A model generated the notes under the pieces. That model was not told where the DNA came from. It ran no database searches and saw only the letters and a list, made by a program, of their open reading frames with translations. The translations under genes and the position numbers were made by a program. This document shows, one piece after another, positions 59,523 through 64,000 of a stretch of DNA of 64,000 nucleotides (position 1 is the first letter of the stretch; each line of letters starts with the position of its first letter). Origin of the DNA: JBGPEQ01 sp050180895 (GTDB lineage: Bacteria; Pseudomonadota; Alphaproteobacteria; Dongiales; Dongiaceae); NCBI GenBank assembly GCA_050180895.1, contig JBFXDS010000001.1, forward strand, positions 434,001-498,000. The letters run 5' to 3'.

Positions 59523-61682
59523 ATGGCCGAGCTGTTCCTCGAACTGTTCTGCGAGGAGATACCCGCGCGCATGCAGACGCGTGCGAGCGAGGACCTGAAG
59601 CGGCTTGTCACCGACAAGTTGAAGGAAGCCGGCCTCGCCTTCACAGGCGCCGCCGCCTATGCCACGCCGCGCCGGCTGGCGCTCACCGTCGACGGGCTAC
59701 CGCTGGCGCAGCCGGACGTGACCGAGGAGAAGCGCGGGCCGCGCGTGGGCGCACCGGAGCGGGCGATCCAGGGCTTCCTCAAAGGGGCCGGGCTCACCGG
59801 CCTCGGGCAGTGCGAGAAGCGCGACACCGGCAAGGGCGAGTTCTGGTTCGCGGTGGTGAAGAAGAGAGGACGACCTACATCTCGCGTCTTGGTGGATGTA
59901 CTCCATTCCGCGATCAGCGATTTGCCTTGGCCGAAATCGATGCGATGGGCGAACTACGACGTTCGTTGGGTGCGGCCACTCCACAACATCCTGGCAACAT
60001 TTGAAGGTTCGACGCTCGAGTTTGGCTTTGATCGAGTCGGATCTGAAGTTTACTGGGATCCGGACGAGCAGTCGTTCAGCGATTCGTATACACCGGAATA
60101 CGTCAAGAAATTCGGCACCCTTATTGCTAACAATCAAACCGTGGGTCATCGCTTCCTCGATCCGCGCCCCATCAAGGTCGCCCACTTCGGCGACTACAAG
60201 GTGAAGCTGCGCGAGGGCTATGTCATCGTCGATCCGGCGGAGCGGAGCGCGGCGATCAAGGAACAGTCGGACAAGCTGGCTGGTGCCGAGGGCCTGACAG
60301 TCAAGCCTGACGATGCGTTGCTCGACGAGGTCACGGGGCTGGTCGAGTGGCCGGTGGCGTTGATCGGCCGCATCGACGAGCAGTTCATGGACATCCCGCC
60401 GGAGGTGCTGACCACCTCGATGCGGGTCAACCAGAAATACTTCTCGCTGCTGGACGAGAGCGGCAAGCTGGCGCCGCGCTTCATCGTCGTCGCCAACATG
60501 GAGACAAAGGACGGCGGCAAGGCCATCGTCGTCGGCAACGAGCGGGTGCTGCGCGCGCGCCTCGCCGACGCCAAGTTCTTCTGGGACCAGGACCGCAAGG
60601 TAAAGCTGGAAGAGCGCGTGCCTGCGTTGAAGGACATCGTGTTCCACGCGAAACTCGGCACGGTTGCGGACAAGGTCTCGCGCATGCAGACGCTGGCAGC
60701 GGAACTCGTGCCCTATATTCCCGGCGCCGATGTGGACCAAGCGCGCAGTGCGGCCTTGCTTGCCAAGGCCGATCTTACGAGCGGCATGGTCGGTGAGTTC
60801 CCGGAACTCCAGGGCGTGATGGGCCGTTACTATGCCATGCACGAGGGCGAGAAGGGGGCGGTGGCCGACGCCATCGCCGAGCACTACGCGCCGCTCGGTC
60901 CTAACGATCGCTGTCCGACTGCGCCGGTCAGCGTTGCCATCGCGCTCGCCGACAAGATCGATTCACTCGTCGGCTTCTTCGCCATCGACGAGAAGCCGAC
61001 GGGCTCGAAGGATCCGTTCGCGCTGCGCCGTGCGGCGCTCGGCGTCATCAGGCTGATCGTTGAGAACAAGCTGCACCTGCCGTTGAGAGCGGTCATCCGC
61101 AAAGCCGATTTTCTGTTGGCGGAGCAGAAGGCCGGCATGACCGGGCAGCTGGAGGATCAGGAACTGCTCGACTTCTTCGCCGATCGCCTGAAGGTCGCGC
61201 TGCGCGAGAAGGGCGTGCGGCACGATCTGATCTCGGCGGTGTTCGCGCTCGGCGGCGAGGACGATCTCGTGCGGCTGCTCGCGCGGGTCGATGCCCTCAA
61301 GAGTTTCCTGGACAGCGAGGACGGAGCCAATCTACTCGTGGCCTATCGGCGGGCGAGCAACATCGTGCGCATCGAGGAGAAGCGGGACGGCAAGACCTAC
61401 AACAGCGGCGTCGAGGGTACGCTGCTGCGACAGGAGGAGGAGAAGGCGCTGCACCAGGCGCTGGCGGCGAGCGGCGAGGCGGGCGGCCGCGCGCTCGACC
61501 ACGAGGATTTCACCGGCGCCATGGCGGCGCTGGCGCGGCTGCGGCGGCCGGTCGATGCGTTCTTCGACAAGGTGACGGTCAATTGCGAGGACGCCGGTCT
61601 ACGCGCCAACCGCTTGCGTCTGCTTTCGGAGATCCGCGGCGCGCTCAATCGCGTGGCTGATTTCTCGCAGATCGAGGGGTAG
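59523..61682 (+). CDS. glyS: Glycine-tRNA ligase beta subunit
   Basis: This 719-residue protein starts MAELFLELFCEEIPARMQ. Family features are PRVGAPERAIQGFLKGAG, IPPEVLTTSMRVNQKYF, LRARLADAKFFWDQDRK, and FALRRAALGVIRLIVE. The C-terminal helical part (from about 560) binds the anticodon. From about residue 114 to 214 (59863-60165) the DNA is visibly less GC-rich and the protein contains SEVYWDPDEQSFSDSYTPEY, where homologues are shorter. This patch may be a recombined segment. It follows glyQ by 2 nt. Confidence 0.95.
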   Translation: MAELFLELFCEEIPARMQTRASEDLKRLVTDKLKEAGLAFTGAAAYATPRRLALTVDGLPLAQPDVTEEKRGPRVGAPERAIQGFLKGAGLTGLGQCEKRDTGKGEFWFAVVKKRGRPTSRVLVDVLHSAISDLPWPKSMRWANYDVRWVRPLHNILATFEGSTLEFGFDRVGSEVYWDPDEQSFSDSYTPEYVKKFGTLIANNQTVGHRFLDPRPIKVAHFGDYKVKLREGYVIVDPAERSAAIKEQSDKLAGAEGLTVKPDDALLDEVTGLVEWPVALIGRIDEQFMDIPPEVLTTSMRVNQKYFSLLDESGKLAPRFIVVANMETKDGGKAIVVGNERVLRARLADAKFFWDQDRKVKLEERVPALKDIVFHAKLGTVADKVSRMQTLAAELVPYIPGADVDQARSAALLAKADLTSGMVGEFPELQGVMGRYYAMHEGEKGAVADAIAEHYAPLGPNDRCPTAPVSVAIALADKIDSLVGFFAIDEKPTGSKDPFALRRAALGVIRLIVENKLHLPLRAVIRKADFLLAEQKAGMTGQLEDQELLDFFADRLKVALREKGVRHDLISAVFALGGEDDLVRLLARVDALKSFLDSEDGANLLVAYRRASNIVRIEEKRDGKTYNSGVEGTLLRQEEEKALHQALAASGEAGGRALDHEDFTGAMAALARLRRPVDAFFDKVTVNCEDAGLRANRLRLLSEIRGALNRVADFSQIEG

Positions 61683-61777
61683 AGTTCGCGTGTGTTTGGT
61701 GACGAACGTTTCCGTCATCTTTGGGGGTGGGCCTGATATCCACCCGGCATCGCTGAGACAAGGGAACCCACACTCAC

Positions 61778-64000
61778 ATGACGCAATGGGTCTATCGCTT
61801 CGGCGGCGGCAAGGCGGAAGGACGCGCGGACATGCGCAACCTGCTGGGCGGCAAGGGCGCGGGGCTGGCGGAGATGAGCAATCTCGGGCTTCCGGTGCCG
61901 CCGGGTTTCACGATCACGACGGAGGTCTGCACGCATTTCTACGCCAACGGCAATGCCTATCCCGCCGACCTGAAGGAGCAGGTTGCGCACGGTCTGGCGC
62001 ACATCGAATCGACGGTCGGCGCGGCGTTCGGCGATGCGGCGAATCCGCTGCTGGTGTCTGTGCGGTCGGGAGCGCGCGTCTCGATGCCGGGGATGATGGA
62101 CACGGTGCTCAATCTCGGCCTCAACGATGCGACGGTCGAGGGCCTGGCGAAGCGCTCCAAGGATCCGCGCTTCGCCTATGACAGCTATCGCCGGTTCATC
62201 CAGATGTACGGCCATGTGGTGCTCGGGGTCGACCACCATCATTTCGAGGAGATCCTCGAGCTGCATAAGGAGGATCGCGGGGTCAGCCTGGACACCGAGC
62301 TTTCCGCCGACGACTGGAAGCAGCTGGTCGCCGCCTACAAGGCGAAGGTCGAGGAGCAGCTGCGCAGCCCGTTCCCGCAGGAACCCGTCGAGCAGCTGTG
62401 GGGGGCCATCGCGGCGGTGTTCGGCAGCTGGAACACGCAGCGCGCCGTCACCTACCGCAGGCTGCACATGATCCCCGAAGACTGGGGCACGGCGGTCAAT
62501 GTGCAGGCCATGGTGTTCGGCAACATGGGCGAGGACTGCGCGACCGGCGTCGCCTTCACCCGCGACCCCGCGACCGGCGCCAACCTCTTCTTCGGCGAGT
62601 ACCTCGTCAATGCGCAGGGCGAGGACGTGGTCGCGGGCATCCGCACGCCGCAGCACCTGACGATCGCCGGCAAGCGGGCCAACAAGTCGCAACTGCCGGC
62701 CATGGAAGAGACGATGCCCCAGCTCTTTACCGAGCTGAACGAGGTCCGCCACAAGCTCGAAGCCCACTATTGCGACATGCAGGACATCGAGTTCACGGTG
62801 CAGAAGGGCCGCCTCTGGATGCTGCAGACGCGGAGCGGCAAGCGCACGGCCGCGGCGGCGCTGAAGATCGCGGTCGACATGGTGAACGAGGAGCTTATCG
62901 ACCGCCGCGAGGCGGTCCGACGGGTCGATCCCGGCTCGCTCGACCAGCTGCTGCATCCGACGCTGGACCCGAAGGCGGCGCGCAAGGTGATCGCGCGCGG
63001 CCTGCCGGCCTCGCCAGGCGCCGCCGCGGGCCGGGCCGCATTCAGCGCTGACGAGGCGGAGGCGCGCGCCTCCAAGGGTGAGCGAATCATTCTCGTCCGC
63101 GTCGAAACCAGTCCCGAGGACATCCACGGCATGCATGCCGCCGCCGGCATCCTCACCGCCCGCGGCGGCATGACGAGCCATGCCGCCGTCGTCGCCCGCG
63201 GCATGGGCCGGCCGTGCGTCTCCGGCGCCAACGACCTGCGAATCGACATCCAGGGGCGGGTCATGAGCGTCCGCGGGACGACCGTGAAAGACGGCGACAT
63301 GATCACCATCGACGGCGGCACCGGCGAGGTGATGCTGGGGGAAGTGCCGACCGTGCAGCCCGATCTGTCCGGCGATTTCGCCACGTTGATGGAGTGGGCC
63401 GACTCGGTGCGCACGCTCAAGGTGCGCACGAACGCGGAGACGCCGGCCGATGCGCGCACGGCGCGGCGCTTCGGCGCCGAAGGCATCGGCCTGTGCCGCA
63501 CCGAGCATATGTTCTTCGACAATGGCCGCATCGTCGCCATGCGCGAGATGATCATGGCCGAGGACCCGGGCGGGCGGCGCGCCGCCCTCGCCAAGATCCT
63601 GCCGATGCAGCGCGAGGACTTCATCGAGCTGTTCCGGATCATGCGCGGCCTGCCGGTGACGATCCGCCTGCTCGACCCGCCGCTGCACGAGTTTCTGCCG
63701 CACTCGCCCGCCGAAATGGCCGAGGTGGCGAAGGCCGCCGGCGTCGACATCGAGACCGTCCGCCATCGCGCCGCCATGCTCAAGGAAACCAACCCGATGT
63801 TGGGACATCGCGGTTGTCGGCTGGGCATCACCTTCCCCGAGATCTACGAGATGCAGGTGCGGGCGATCTTCGAAGCGGCCGCGGCGCTGCACAAGGAATC
63901 GGGGGAGACGGTCGAGCCGGAAGTCATGATCCCGCTGATCGCCTGGCCGCGCGAATTCGCGATCATGAAAGAACTGGTCGACCGCGTCGCCGACGAGGTG
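61778..64000 (+). CDS. ppdK: Pyruvate phosphate dikinase, N-terminal and central parts (cut by window edge)
   Basis: The reading frame runs from ATG 61778 to the end of the window (741 codons). The ATP-grasp domain has GGKGAGLAEMSNLGLPVPPG, VSVRSGARVSMPGMMDTVLN and NMGEDCATGVAFTRDPATG. The phosphohistidine domain has GGMTSHAAVVARGMGRPCVSG with the catalytic His. The PEP-binding barrel begins with RRFGAEGIGLCRTEHMFF. The enzyme interconverts pyruvate, ATP and phosphate with PEP, AMP and PPi, for gluconeogenesis. It follows glyS by about 95 bp, its usual place in many alphaproteobacteria. Confidence 0.96.
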   Translation, partial: MTQWVYRFGGGKAEGRADMRNLLGGKGAGLAEMSNLGLPVPPGFTITTEVCTHFYANGNAYPADLKEQVAHGLAHIESTVGAAFGDAANPLLVSVRSGARVSMPGMMDTVLNLGLNDATVEGLAKRSKDPRFAYDSYRRFIQMYGHVVLGVDHHHFEEILELHKEDRGVSLDTELSADDWKQLVAAYKAKVEEQLRSPFPQEPVEQLWGAIAAVFGSWNTQRAVTYRRLHMIPEDWGTAVNVQAMVFGNMGEDCATGVAFTRDPATGANLFFGEYLVNAQGEDVVAGIRTPQHLTIAGKRANKSQLPAMEETMPQLFTELNEVRHKLEAHYCDMQDIEFTVQKGRLWMLQTRSGKRTAAAALKIAVDMVNEELIDRREAVRRVDPGSLDQLLHPTLDPKAARKVIARGLPASPGAAAGRAAFSADEAEARASKGERIILVRVETSPEDIHGMHAAAGILTARGGMTSHAAVVARGMGRPCVSGANDLRIDIQGRVMSVRGTTVKDGDMITIDGGTGEVMLGEVPTVQPDLSGDFATLMEWADSVRTLKVRTNAETPADARTARRFGAEGIGLCRTEHMFFDNGRIVAMREMIMAEDPGGRRAALAKILPMQREDFIELFRIMRGLPVTIRLLDPPLHEFLPHSPAEMAEVAKAAGVDIETVRHRAAMLKETNPMLGHRGCRLGITFPEIYEMQVRAIFEAAAALHKESGETVEPEVMIPLIAWPREFAIMKELVDRVADEV

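Overview
The window reads as chromosomal DNA of a GC-rich alphaproteobacterium. The core run at the right end (octaprenyl diphosphate synthase, DUF2007 protein, tRNA1(Val)-type methyltransferase, S49 peptidase, glyQ, glyS, ppdK), separate glyQ and glyS, a DUF1194 protein, a CoA-acylating methylmalonate-semialdehyde dehydrogenase and alphaproteobacterial-style intergenic repeats suggest Rhodospirillales in the broad sense. This placement is inference; no rRNA is present. All family names come from reading the translated sequences; no database search was run.

Layout. 1-3.2 kb: four-carbon sugar-acid catabolism (otnK 3' end, otnC, then convergent otnI-denD). 3.3-11.8 kb: CorA, a ribbon-helix-helix protein, a glyoxalase, a Tat-exported subunit with a GMC dehydrogenase, pgi and glk, and a DsbA-like/DUF1194 convergent pair whose 3' ends overlap. 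11.9-27.6 kb: mixed accessory genes: a BTAD/TolB-like/TPR regulator, a LysE/DUF2000/AraC cluster, a GNAT acetyltransferase, tag, an amidase, a Ser/Thr kinase with a peptidoglycan-binding tail, two MFS exporters (the second at 27.8-29.1 kb), an ornithine cyclodeaminase homologue, a non-pyrrolysine MttB homologue, an HGG-motif gene under a palindromic operator, and a frameshifted DUF4272 gene. 29.1-34.7 kb: a possible caspase-like His/Cys protein, a leucine-rich protein with a zinc ribbon, and a divergent Bug-type binding protein and MmgE/PrpD protein.

34.8-39 kb is the most unusual part. A three-gene, visibly less GC-rich island (DUF4258-like protein, a 553-residue protein of unknown family, and a PD-(D/E)XK nuclease-like protein) lies between two direct 452-bp copies of the 3' end of mmsA. 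One copy belongs to the intact gene and the other is a displaced remnant. The arrangement looks like an excisable genomic island and a candidate defence or DNA-processing module that I cannot match to a named system.

40-56 kb returns to housekeeping and envelope functions: a cAMP-phosphodiesterase-like enzyme with apt; an Mla/MCE phospholipid transport operon whose MlaD homologue carries seven tandem 42-43-residue repeats; an OmpR-type two-component pair next to a small periplasmic protein and a DegP/HtrA protease; tRNA-Pro(CGG); and a class III adenylate cyclase with TolB-like and TPR domains. In the final core run, an AT-rich-promoter nucleotidyltransferase-fold gene separates the S49 peptidase from glyQ, and glyS has a patch of anomalous composition. 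Two exact TGTGA-N6-TCACA sites, the cyclase and the phosphodiesterase-like protein together suggest cAMP/CRP-family signalling.
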